Source of the DNA: Peptococcaceae bacterium
GTDB taxonomy: Bacteria > Bacillota > Peptococcia > DRI-13 > UBA5745
Length of the DNA stretch: 13,402 nt
Direction: 5' to 3'
NCBI GenBank assembly: GCA_031264885.1
Contig: JAISDM010000271.1
Location: 1-13,402, forward strand
Below are positions 1 to 5,774 of the stretch, one piece after another (the stretch's first letter is position 1; each line of letters begins with the position of its first letter). The notes below the pieces were generated by a model, which had not been told where the DNA came from, did no database searches, and saw nothing but the letters and a program-made list of their open reading frames with translations. Both the position numbers and the translations under genes were made by a program.

Positions 1-176
1 GCGGCGGTGGCCATTGCCAGTTCTTTCTTCCCGCTGAAATAAAAATAAAACGATCCCTTGGGCAGTCCCGCGCCGGTCAGTATATCCATGACGCTTGTGC
101 CATGATATCCGTTTGCCCAAAACAAATTTGCCGCGCTTTCGATTAACCTGTTTTTGGATTTTTCACCTTTTTTCAT
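1..176 (-). CDS. TetR/AcrR-family transcriptional repressor (N-terminal part only)
   Basis: The gene runs off the left edge; only the first 58 codons are present. They encode a TetR_N DNA-binding domain: a basic start (MKKGEKSKNRLIESA), helix 1 ending in NLFWANGYHGTSV, and the turn and recognition helix ILTGAGLPKGSFYFYFSGKKEL, which has the family's diagnostic G-x-FY-x-YF-x-K-x-EL pattern. The ligand-binding domain that would name the inducer lies outside the window. The ATG at 174-176 is the natural start, since nothing upstream in frame resembles a TetR N-terminus. The gene is transcribed away from the ABC exporter at 370-2651 and has a dyad operator inside its own promoter. By family precedent it probably represses itself, and possibly the exporter. 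Family assignment is secure; the target is inferred. Confidence 0.9.
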   Translation of the reverse strand, partial: MKKGEKSKNRLIESAANLFWANGYHGTSVMDILTGAGLPKGSFYFYFSGKKELAMATA

Positions 177-210
177 GGATAAAACTCCCCGCCCGGAACG
201 TGATGATTCC

Positions 211-240
211 ATTATAGACCGATCGGCCTATTTTTGTCAA
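211..240 (-). promoter_or_regulatory. Near-consensus sigma-A promoter of the TetR gene
   Basis: On the minus strand TTGACA (235-240) and TATAAT (211-216) are separated by 18 bp. The -10 box ends 34 bp before the start codon at 176. Both hexamers match consensus perfectly. The spacer is almost filled by a palindrome, as expected for an autorepressed regulator. Confidence 0.85.
214..231. promoter_or_regulatory. Dyad operator, probable TetR-family binding site
   Basis: The 18-bp sequence ATAGACCGATCGGCCTAT is an inverted repeat with a single mismatched pair (218/227) and the symmetric core CCGATCGG. It fills the spacer and overlaps the -10 box of the TetR promoter, so a bound dimer would block RNA polymerase. 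It lies 44 bp from the -35 box of the divergent ABC promoter, so control of that gene is possible but less direct. Assignment to the neighbouring TetR protein is by position. Confidence 0.65.
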
Positions 241-274
241 TGGGGAAAACAGGGAACCTGCGATTCGCCATGGC

Positions 275-303
275 TTGATTTCGTCCGCGGTTTCGCGTAT
301 AAT
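275..303 (+). promoter_or_regulatory. Promoter of the ABC exporter operon
   Basis: TTGATT (275-280) and a perfect TATAAT (298-303) are 17 bp apart. The expected start point near 310 gives a leader of about 60 nt before the ATG at 370. Confidence 0.7.
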
Positions 304-369
304 TAATTTACAAAATTACGATTTGCGCAATAATAGCTTACATTTCCCGCTTACGTTTGTGAGGCTGCT

Positions 370-1071
370 ATGATCGACGTCCAAAATGTATCGAAACGCT
401 ACGGCAAATTCCTCGCCGCCGACAATATTTCCCTCACGGTGAATCCCGGCGAGCTGACCGTCCTGCTCGGGCCCAACGGCGCGGGCAAATCCACCCTGAT
501 TAAATCCATCTGCGGGCTGCTTCGCTATCAGGGAAGCATTACCGTAGGCGGCTTCGACAACCGCGCCGCCGAAGCAAAGCGGCTTTTGGGCTACGTCCCC
601 GAAATGCCCGTGCTGTATCCCATGCTGACCGTCTGCGAGCATTTGGAGTTCATCGCCAAAGCATATCGCCTGCGAGACTGGGAACCGCTTGCGGAAGAAC
701 TGCTGCGGCGGTTTGAGATGTGGGATAAAACCGCCAAACTCGGCAAGGAACTGTCCAAGGGGATGCAGCAGAAGGTCAGCGTGTGCTGCGCCCTGCTGCC
801 CAAGCCGAAAGCGGTGGTTCTCGACGAGCCGCTCGTGGGGCTTGACCCCCACGGCATCCGGGAAATCAAAACCCTTATCGCCGACTTGAAGCAAAGCGGC
901 TGCGCCCTGCTGATCTCGACGCACATGATTGAGAGCATGGAAGACAATTGGGACGCCACTTATATCCTCAAAGACGGTCAAGCCGCCGCCGTTTGCCGGC
1001 GCGGCGAACTGCCCGAGGGCCGGACGCTGGAGGATATATACTTCGCGATTACGGAGGGAGAGGCGCAATGA
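370..1071 (+). CDS. ABC transporter ATP-binding protein (exporter type)
   Basis: This 233-residue nucleotide-binding subunit powers export through the membrane subunit encoded directly downstream. Visible motifs in order are Walker A GPNGAGKST (34-42), a Q-loop-like segment GYVPEMP (75-81) with Glu where Gln is usual, the signature LSKGMQQKV (128-136), Walker B AVVLDEP (148-154), the D-loop GLDP (157-160) and the switch histidine in STH (183-185). All catalytic positions are otherwise intact and the length is normal for a lone ATPase domain. The ATG follows a modest GTGAGG at 359-364. The stop overlaps the next start in ATGA, indicating translational coupling. The LSKGM signature and partner fit drug/lipid-type or putative exporters rather than importers, and no solute-binding protein is present. 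The substrate cannot be read from the sequence. Confidence 0.93.
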   Translation: MIDVQNVSKRYGKFLAADNISLTVNPGELTVLLGPNGAGKSTLIKSICGLLRYQGSITVGGFDNRAAEAKRLLGYVPEMPVLYPMLTVCEHLEFIAKAYRLRDWEPLAEELLRRFEMWDKTAKLGKELSKGMQQKVSVCCALLPKPKAVVLDEPLVGLDPHGIREIKTLIADLKQSGCALLISTHMIESMEDNWDATYILKDGQAAAVCRRGELPEGRTLEDIYFAITEGEAQ

Positions 1072-2651
1072 GCCCGCTTGTTTATCTCGTCCGCAAGGGA
1101 CTGAAGAATACCGCCCTCGACATACTCAGGAACCCCGGCAAGCTGGCGCTGTGGCTCATAATGACAGCGGCGGTTTTACTCATTGCGGTCACATCGATAT
1201 TTACGCGGTCGGAAAGGGCGCGCGACGCAATCATTCCGTTATTTTGGTTTACAGGCGTTTTGTTTTTGTTCATCACGCTGCTTGCCACCGTGTCGGTGCT
1301 GAAAGGATTGTCCGGCGGCAACACGATGTTTGAGATGAACGACGTAAATCTGCTGTTCAACTCGCCCATAAATCCCCGCAAAATCTTGCTGTACGGCGTC
1401 GTCAAAATGGCGGCGGCCGCATTTTTCGCGGGATTCTTCATACTTTTTCAGACGACGTCGCTGGGCTATTTCGGCCTGGACTACAGCGGCGTACTCCTGA
1501 CCTTCGCGGGTACGATTCTGAGCCTTATGACGCTCACCGTCGCTTCCCTCGTCATATACAGCGAGACCCATAGCAGTCCCCGGCGCAAGCTGGCTGTAAA
1601 ACTCATGGCCTCCGCGCTTTTCATGCCGCTGACCGCGTCTGCGGTCATCCAATATTTCACCACGAAGAACCTGCTTATGACAATGGAAACCGTAATACAG
1701 TCGCCATTTCTGCGTTTTGTCCCTGTCGCGGGCTGGACGGCCGGCGGCGTGACAGCCTTCATATCCGGGCACATCGCCGAGGGCTTCTGCTGGTTCGGCG
1801 CCGACGCGCTGCTGATGTGCGGAATGACCGTCTACATCCTGCTGTCCAATCCGGATTATTATGAGAATGTCTTGGTCGCGGCCGAAACAGCCTATGAGAA
1901 AAACCGCGCGGCCGCCGCGGGCAATTTTAATTCGGTCGCCGCCGCGAAAAAACGGGTCAGGATCACGAAAACGGGAATCCCGGGCCTCGGAGCAAGCGCG
2001 ATATTTGGCAAGCACACCCGTGAAAGTTTTCGCGAGAACCGCTTGGGATTCCTGACGCTGCCCTCCGTGCTGACCGTGGCGGGCGCGATTATTTTCGCCG
2101 CGCTGTCCGGCGATATTTTGACTCTTTTGTTCGTTTTGCCGTGGATACAAATTGTCCTTATCGGTACGGGGCGCGGCCTGAAAGATCTGTATTCGCACTA
2201 CATTTATATGATTCCCGAATCGTCCTTCAAAAAAATCATCTGGAGCAACATGGAAATCATGGCGCGAACGCTGATTGAGAACGTGCTGATGTTCGTGATC
2301 GCGGGACTCATCGCGCGCGCGGATATTTTGTCCGTTGCGGTTTGCGTCGTGGTCTACACATTATTCTCGTACTTATTGCTCAGCGTGAACTACGTGATCA
2401 TGCGTTTTACCGGCGCGGATGTGAGTTCGGGCGCGCTGCTTCTGATCTACTATCTCGCGGTGATACTGGTCATGATTCCCGGCATAGCGGCGACAGCCGC
2501 GGTCAGCCTGTTTGCCGGCGGCGCGGCGGGGTTTGTACTCGAATTAACCGTATTGGCCGCGTGGGAACTATTGGCGGGGACCGCTGGCTTCGCGCTGTCG
2601 AAAGGCGTCTTGCATGACTGCGATATGGCGATGATCAAGATAAACAAGTAG
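1068..2651 (+). CDS. Membrane subunit of a putative ABC exporter (ABC_export-like)
   Basis: A 527-residue polytopic membrane protein begins MSPLVYLVRKGLKNTALDILRNPGKLALWLIM. An amphipathic N-terminus followed by a first membrane helix is typical of the 'putative ABC exporter' family paired with single ATPases in Firmicutes. Many hydrophobic stretches are visible, including VLLIAVTSIF, FWFTGVLFLFITLLATV, AAAAFFAGFFILF and the C-terminal GALLLIYYLAVILVMIPGIAATAAVSLF. A charged cytoplasmic stretch lies near the middle (residues about 265-305). The frame is open further upstream, but the ATG at 1068 has a good site (GGAGGGAGAGG) and overlaps the ATPase stop, so it was chosen. With the ATPase it should form an exporter, perhaps for a toxic compound sensed by the divergent TetR protein. 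That role is inference. Confidence 0.82.
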   Translation: MSPLVYLVRKGLKNTALDILRNPGKLALWLIMTAAVLLIAVTSIFTRSERARDAIIPLFWFTGVLFLFITLLATVSVLKGLSGGNTMFEMNDVNLLFNSPINPRKILLYGVVKMAAAAFFAGFFILFQTTSLGYFGLDYSGVLLTFAGTILSLMTLTVASLVIYSETHSSPRRKLAVKLMASALFMPLTASAVIQYFTTKNLLMTMETVIQSPFLRFVPVAGWTAGGVTAFISGHIAEGFCWFGADALLMCGMTVYILLSNPDYYENVLVAAETAYEKNRAAAAGNFNSVAAAKKRVRITKTGIPGLGASAIFGKHTRESFRENRLGFLTLPSVLTVAGAIIFAALSGDILTLLFVLPWIQIVLIGTGRGLKDLYSHYIYMIPESSFKKIIWSNMEIMARTLIENVLMFVIAGLIARADILSVAVCVVVYTLFSYLLLSVNYVIMRFTGADVSSGALLLIYYLAVILVMIPGIAATAAVSLFAGGAAGFVLELTVLAAWELLAGTAGFALSKGVLHDCDMAMIKINK

Positions 2652-2670
2652 GGGCGGCATCCTGCCGCCC
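2649..2670. repeat. GC-rich hairpin repeat, copy 1
   Basis: GGGCGGCA (2652-2659) pairs with TGCCGCCC (2663-2670) across a 3-nt loop, immediately after the permease stop codon. The same 22 bases recur exactly at 2900-2921. There is no T-tract after the stem on either strand, so it is not a standard intrinsic terminator, though it could protect the mRNA end. Confidence 0.7.
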
Positions 2671-2964
2671 TAGACTGTCCGAAAACGCACCCTAGATATT
2701 CCCAACACACAATATATGGGGTGATTCGCTTGGGGAGACACGCTATATATGGTGTTGACGATGCGATTTTTGACGTTTTCGGACGGTCTGGCCCGTCCCT
2801 GGCCGACGCGAATTTCCAAACGGCGAATCGCAATCGCTATATATTGTGTTAACGGCGTCATTTTGTCGTTTCCGGACGGTACCGGGAATGACGCATCCGT
2901 AGGGGCGGCATCCTGCCGCCCGTCTCTGACAGACGCGCATTTCCAAATTACGAATCGCAATCGC
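2671..2964. repeat. Cluster of intergenic repeat units (inverted plus two direct copies)
   Basis: No credible gene lies here. Unit A (2741-2834) and unit B (2835-2964) are diverged direct repeats. Each reads CGCTATATAT, then GTGTT-ACG, then a GTTTTCGGACGGT-like box, then GACGCG-ATTTCCAAA, and ends in CGAATCGCAATCG. Unit B contains extra sequence including the second GC-rich hairpin (2900-2921). The segment 2671-2730 carries a partial copy in inverted orientation (TGTCCGAAAACG, ACACAATATAT, GATTCGC). A 37-bp block of unit B (2922-2958) reappears inverted at 5635-5671 with two mismatches. Lack of coding and presence on both strands suggest a non-autonomous mobile or REP-like element. No transposase is visible. 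Confidence 0.75.
2900..2921. repeat. GC-rich hairpin repeat, copy 2
   Basis: This is an exact second copy of the 22-bp hairpin at 2649-2670, with arms 2903-2910 and 2914-2921. It sits inside repeat unit B. A second small hairpin, GTCTCTGACAGAC, follows directly. Confidence 0.75.
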
Positions 2965-3007
2965 GTACAGTGGTCGCGGACAGTTAAGCCCGCACAACAC
3001 AAAAATG

Positions 3008-3036
3008 TTGACACGCAAGACAACCTGTGCTACATT
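3008..3036 (+). promoter_or_regulatory. Promoter of the riboswitch-controlled Mn exporter gene
   Basis: A perfect TTGACA (3008-3013) is followed after 17 bp by TACATT (3031-3036). The extension TGC just before the -10 makes it an extended -10 promoter. Transcription would begin near 3043, placing the whole riboswitch in the leader RNA. Confidence 0.75.
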
Positions 3037-3065
3037 ACTCAAATAATCCTATGACAATTGAAAAA

Positions 3066-3160
3066 CTCGTGAGGGAGTAGTTTGCGCTAAATAAACGCGT
3101 GGCAAGTCAACATGCTGACCGAATACGGTCTGGCTTGTCTTAAATAACGAGACTCATGTA
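3066..3160 (+). ncRNA. yybP-ykoY manganese riboswitch aptamer
   Basis: The class is recognised from its conserved internal loops and its place before a GDT1-family gene. P1 is CGTGAG (3068-3073) with CTCATG (3153-3158). The signature loop GGAGTAG follows P1's 5' strand (3074-3080). The opposite conserved loop AACGAGA (3146-3152) precedes P1's 3' strand. Between them is an arm with helix 3102-3106/3134-3138 and the hairpin GACC/GGTC (3117-3120/3127-3130), plus the conserved AAGTCAACA stretch at 3104-3112. In known members Mn2+ docks the two loops and stabilises P1, turning expression on. Pairings were read by eye; the class assignment is strong. Confidence 0.9.
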
Positions 3161-3170
3161 TATCCGAGAG

Positions 3171-3209
3171 GCTATACGTGGGGATGCGGAAAACAAACTC
3201 AAGTATAGC
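3171..3209 (+). promoter_or_regulatory. Antiterminator helix of the Mn riboswitch expression platform
   Basis: GCTATAC (3171-3177) can pair with GTATAGC (3203-3209), which would break into the 5' arm of the terminator (3195-3205). The same 3173-3180 segment can instead pair with 3155-3162 (CATGTATA with TATACGTG), which competes with P1. The two states are therefore mutually exclusive. Confidence 0.65.
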
Positions 3210-3235
3210 AGAGGCCGTACTTGAGTTTTTCTTTT
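3195..3235 (+). terminator. Riboswitch-controlled intrinsic terminator
   Basis: An 11-bp perfect stem joins AAACTCAAGTA (3195-3205) to TACTTGAGTTT (3218-3228) across a 12-nt loop. A run of T's, one C excepted, extends from the 3' arm to 3235. It ends 39 bp before the GDT1-family start codon and downstream of the aptamer, as expected for transcriptional attenuation. Confidence 0.92.
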
Positions 3236-3274
3236 GCACTGTTATTTTTGCACTATGATTAAGGAGGCGCAATT

Positions 3275-3976
3275 ATGAACCCACGAATTATGGCGTTCCT
3301 GTTCTCGGCCGGCGCGGTCGTCCTCGCGGAAATGGGCGACAAGACACAGCTCCTGGCGATGGCGTTCGCCGCGAAGTACAAAGCCGGAAAGGTCATGCTG
3401 GGCGTATTCGCCGCTACCGTTCTCAATCACGCATTGGCGGTCGCGGCCGGGAACTTCGTCACACGGTTTGAATCCGCTCAAGTCTGGATTCAGACCGCCG
3501 CGTCGCTCTCGTTTATCTTTTTCGGACTGTGGACCATCCGGGGCGACCAGCTGGAGGGCGAGGAAAAAAAGGCGACGAGATACGGCGCGGTGATAACCGT
3601 CGCAATCGCGTTCTTTATGGCCGAGATGGGAGATAAGACACAGCTGGCTACGATCGCGCTGGCAGCCAAATTCCCCGCCGCACCCCTGGGCATTCTGGCG
3701 GGAACGACGACGGGGATGTTAATCGCGGACGGCATGGGCATCGTCGTCGGCATACTCCTCCGCAAAAAAATCCCCGAGCGAACCGTGAAACTCGTATCCG
3801 CGGGCGCGTTTATCCTCTTCGGTTTTATCGGTACATACCAAGTGCTGTCAGGCGACTTAAAACTCCCGGCGCCGGTGATCGCGCTCGTGTTCGCAATCAT
3901 CGCGGCGATCACAGCCCTCAGCGCGTATCTGATCGTCAAAAACGACAGAAGACCGAACGCCGGCGGCCCGGAATGA
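3275..3976 (+). CDS. TMEM165/GDT1 (UPF0016) family cation exporter, probable Mn2+ efflux
   Basis: A 233-residue membrane protein has the family's two inverted halves, each carrying the cation-binding signature: EMGDKTQ at 19-25 and again at 117-123. Each signature is followed by a LA-x-AAK-type helix end. Hydrophobic segments flank both motifs and the C-terminus is charged (KNDRRPNAGGPE). Members of this family export Mn2+ (bacteria) or move Mn2+/Ca2+ (eukaryotic Golgi). The yybP-ykoY riboswitch upstream makes Mn2+ efflux the most likely role here: excess Mn2+ would switch on its own exporter. The ATG is preceded by a consensus AAGGAGG (3261-3267) at ideal distance. The gene seems monocistronic, although no convincing terminator was found after it. 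Confidence 0.93.
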   Translation: MNPRIMAFLFSAGAVVLAEMGDKTQLLAMAFAAKYKAGKVMLGVFAATVLNHALAVAAGNFVTRFESAQVWIQTAASLSFIFFGLWTIRGDQLEGEEKKATRYGAVITVAIAFFMAEMGDKTQLATIALAAKFPAAPLGILAGTTTGMLIADGMGIVVGILLRKKIPERTVKLVSAGAFILFGFIGTYQVLSGDLKLPAPVIALVFAIIAAITALSAYLIVKNDRRPNAGGPE

Positions 3977-4026
3977 CGGGAAACAGACGCGCCCAATTTT
4001 ACAGGTCGAAATTTTTCTTCCGCCGG

Positions 4027-4053
4027 TGAAAGGATTCGCCTCCCTCAATCGTA
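4027..4053 (+). promoter_or_regulatory. Candidate ECF-type promoter of the sigma cassette
   Basis: TGAAAGG (4027-4033) and CGTA (4050-4053) are 16 bp apart, resembling GGAAC/CGTC-class ECF promoters and lying about 75 bp before the first cassette gene. No good sigma-A promoter is visible in this gap. Self-activation by the ECF sigma factor downstream is common in such cassettes, but this site rests on two short motifs only. Confidence 0.35.
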
Positions 4054-4061
4054 TTGATAGT

Positions 4062-4109
4062 AGAACCGCAATTCGCGGTTTGGAAAAATTCCCCTCCCCG
4101 GAGGGGAAT
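4062..4109 (+). promoter_or_regulatory. Two consecutive hairpins in the cassette leader
   Basis: AACCGC/GCGGTT forms a first small stem around 4063-4079. ATTCCCCTCC (4088-4097) and GGAGGGGAAT (4100-4109) form a second, perfect 10-bp inverted repeat. No T-tract follows. The second stem ends 6 bp before the GAGGAGGA ribosome binding site of the small exported protein, so it could influence translation of that gene. The first stem also resembles the GCGAATCGC motif of the intergenic repeats. Confidence 0.5.
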
Positions 4110-4129
4110 GAAATGAGGAGGAAATCACA

Positions 4130-4363
4130 ATGAAGAAACTCGTATCGGTGACCATCCTGCTGCTGGCGTTACTCACGGTTCTGCCGGTCAGCGCGTTTGC
4201 CCACGGCCACGGCGGCGCGGCAAAACAGACCGCCGCTCTGCGCGCGGCCGAGAACTGCGGCATCGCCGGCAGCCATTACCACGACGGTGTTCTCTGCGCC
4301 GGATATTCCATGGTTGACGGCCACGACTGCCGCCAATCGCGGCGCGGCGGAGGTCATTGCTGA
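4130..4363 (+). CDS. Small exported His/Cys-rich protein
   Basis: The 77-residue product has a clear Sec signal peptide: MKK, a hydrophobic core LVSVTILLLALLTVLPVS, then AFA before the mature chain at about residue 25. The mature 53 residues begin HGHGG and contain further potential metal ligands in NCG, SHYHDG, LCAGY, DGHDC and GGHC: seven His and four Cys in all. Small secreted proteins with HxHDG and DGH motifs occur in Firmicutes, but I know no assigned function. The ATG has a strong GAGGAGGA site 8 bases away. It is the first gene of a set with the ECF sigma factor (16 bp downstream) and its anti-sigma factor. A role as extracytoplasmic metal binder or sensor is inference from composition and context. 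Confidence 0.78.
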   Translation: MKKLVSVTILLLALLTVLPVSAFAHGHGGAAKQTAALRAAENCGIAGSHYHDGVLCAGYSMVDGHDCRQSRRGGGHC

Positions 4364-4379
4364 AAAGGGGAACCCATGT

Positions 4380-4865
4380 ATGCGGAACGAAGCCGCGGCG
4401 AACCGCGCGCTTGAACTCTACGCGGACACGGTTCGCCGCGTTTGCTTTATCCATCTGAAAAACCGCGCGGACACGGAGGACGTGTTTCAAGAGGTATTTC
4501 TGAAATACCTCCTCCACGACCGCAAATTTGAAAGCGACGCCCACGAAAAGGCGTGGCTTATTCGTGTCGCCGTGAACGCCTGCAAGGACGTCATAAAGAG
4601 CTTTTTTCGCAAGAAAGTGACATTGAGTGAGACGTTGGCCGCAGAGCCTTTTGATTTGCGGGAACGGGAATCCGAAGTGTTAAGCGCCGTTCTCGCCCTG
4701 CCGGAGAAATATCGGGACGTGATTTATTTGCGCTATTACGAGGGTTACTCGGCGGTGGAAATCGCCAAAACCCTCGGCAAAAACGGGAACACCATTTACA
4801 CCTGGCTTGACAGAGCAAAGAAACAGCTGAAAGAAGCGCTTGGGGGTGAAACGCTTGGAGAATGA
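4380..4865 (+). CDS. ECF-type RNA polymerase sigma factor
   Basis: At 161 residues it has the normal size of an ECF sigma factor. Region 2 spans residues about 10-78 and includes the core-binding motif ADTEDVFQEVFLKYL and the DNA-melting segment AWLIRVAVNACKDVIKS. Region 4 spans about 96-152, with LPEKYRDVIYLRYYEGYSAVEIAKTLG followed by the recognition helix NTIYTWLDRAKKQLKEAL. The frame is open back into the preceding gene, but the ATG at 4380 is the only start giving a standard N-terminus; an AAAAGGGG site lies 9 bases upstream. An ATG at 4376 is out of frame. The 3' end overlaps the anti-sigma gene by 20 bp, so the two are coupled. The inducing signal is unknown; the neighbours hint at metal or envelope stress. 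Confidence 0.92.
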   Translation: MRNEAAANRALELYADTVRRVCFIHLKNRADTEDVFQEVFLKYLLHDRKFESDAHEKAWLIRVAVNACKDVIKSFFRKKVTLSETLAAEPFDLRERESEVLSAVLALPEKYRDVIYLRYYEGYSAVEIAKTLGKNGNTIYTWLDRAKKQLKEALGGETLGE

Positions 4866-5610
4866 GCTGCGGGCCGCGTTGGACAAAGTTCGCGCCGGGG
4901 ACGCGCTGAAGCGCAAGACCTCTGATTTCCTGCGGATAAAACACGCCGGCCACTTGCGGTTTCGTCCCTCGCTTGCCGCTGTCTGCGCCGTTTTCGCGTT
5001 GTTCGTCATCATCGGCGGTTTTTCGACATACTTCACACCCACCACGCATATAGATTTTGATGTAAACCCCTCTGTCGGGATCACGGTCAACCGCCTGGGA
5101 ACCGTGATCGGCGCGGTCGCGTACAACAGCGACGGCGCGGAGGTTTTGCGCAATGTCAACACTTGGAACAAGAACTACGAAAAAGCCGCGGAAACGCTGT
5201 TCAACACATTCATCTCCATGGGATATCTTTCCGAAAACGGTCTTCTGTCCGCGACGGTGCAAACGAACGATAAAAACTATGAAATCATTGTGCTTGACAA
5301 ACTCACGGACGCCGCGAACCGGTCGCTTTCAGACCACCACATCCGCGCCAGGACCGACCTGTTCCCCGTGGGCGCGGACATTATAAGCGCCGCCCACGGA
5401 CATCATATGACGCCGGCCAAATACCTCGCGGTCACAGAACTGCAAGCGGTCGACCCGACCGCCACCTTCGAGGGCTGCGCGGAACACAGCATAAGTGAAA
5501 TCCGGGAACTCACCCGCGAAAGAAACGGCGGGCATCATCCCTCAGACGCCACCGACGCGCCAAACCGAAGCGGCGCGCGCCACGGCGGCGCACACCACGC
5601 AGAGCAATAA
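4846..5610 (+). CDS. Single-pass anti-sigma factor, RsgI-like
   Basis: The 254-residue protein (GTG start) has a 40-residue charged cytoplasmic part (KRLENELRAALDKVRAGDALKRKT), presumably the sigma-binding end. One membrane helix follows (about 41-61, AAVCAVFALFVIIGGF), then an outside domain beginning THIDFDVNPSVGITVNRLGTVIGAVAYNSDG. The D-x-NPS segment (Asn74-Pro75) matches the conserved Asn-Pro site at which RsgI-type anti-sigma factors cleave themselves before regulated proteolysis. The domain continues to VDPTATFEGCAEHSISEIREL, and the tail is His-rich (GGHH, RHGGAHHAEQ). Start choice is uncertain: TTG at 4840, GTG at 4846 and TTG at 4855 are all possible in frame, and all overlap the sigma gene. 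It should hold the ECF factor at the membrane. Metal sensing through the tail is speculation. Confidence 0.87.
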   Translation: MKRLENELRAALDKVRAGDALKRKTSDFLRIKHAGHLRFRPSLAAVCAVFALFVIIGGFSTYFTPTTHIDFDVNPSVGITVNRLGTVIGAVAYNSDGAEVLRNVNTWNKNYEKAAETLFNTFISMGYLSENGLLSATVQTNDKNYEIIVLDKLTDAANRSLSDHHIRARTDLFPVGADIISAAHGHHMTPAKYLAVTELQAVDPTATFEGCAEHSISEIRELTRERNGGHHPSDATDAPNRSGARHGGAHHAEQ

Positions 5611-5634
5611 ACAAGGCGCGACATAACGCGGCCC

Positions 5635-5743
5635 GCGATTCGCAATTTGGAAATTCGCGTCTGTCAGAGACAGATCCGAAATCTGTATCCGCTCATGCTT
5701 GCTCTGGTACATTTCGCTAAATCATGCCAAATTACGAATCGCA
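5635..5743. repeat. Intergenic repeat element with inverted ends
   Basis: The block 5635-5671 is an inverted copy of 2922-2958 (two mismatches in 37). The 17 bases at 5727-5743 match 2943-2959 exactly in direct orientation. The two ends therefore face each other as terminal inverted repeats (5635-5650 against 5727-5742, one mismatch in 16) around about 75 bp. Inside is a hairpin ACAGAT/ATCTGT (5670-5675/5681-5686). The gap between the anti-sigma stop and the convergent AraC gene otherwise holds no gene I can support. Confidence 0.7.
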
Positions 5744-5774
5744 GAAACCAAAGCTATACTCGTATACGGATAGT

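Noticed and set aside
316..1068. A 250-codon minus-strand frame over the ABC ATPase gene
   Set aside because: It is the antisense shadow of a gene with every ABC motif intact.
2652..2670. The GC hairpin after the permease as an intrinsic terminator
   Set aside because: No T-tract follows on either strand, and the same hairpin recurs within a repeat far from any gene end.
2450..3054. Several overlapping 90-127-codon open frames on both strands
   Set aside because: They span the intergenic repeats and the permease end, have no family resemblance or ribosome binding sites, and arise from repeat sequence.
4197..4379. An N-terminal extension of the ECF sigma factor into the small exported protein gene
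   Set aside because: The extra residues are an out-of-frame reading of that gene and have no similarity to sigma-factor N-termini.
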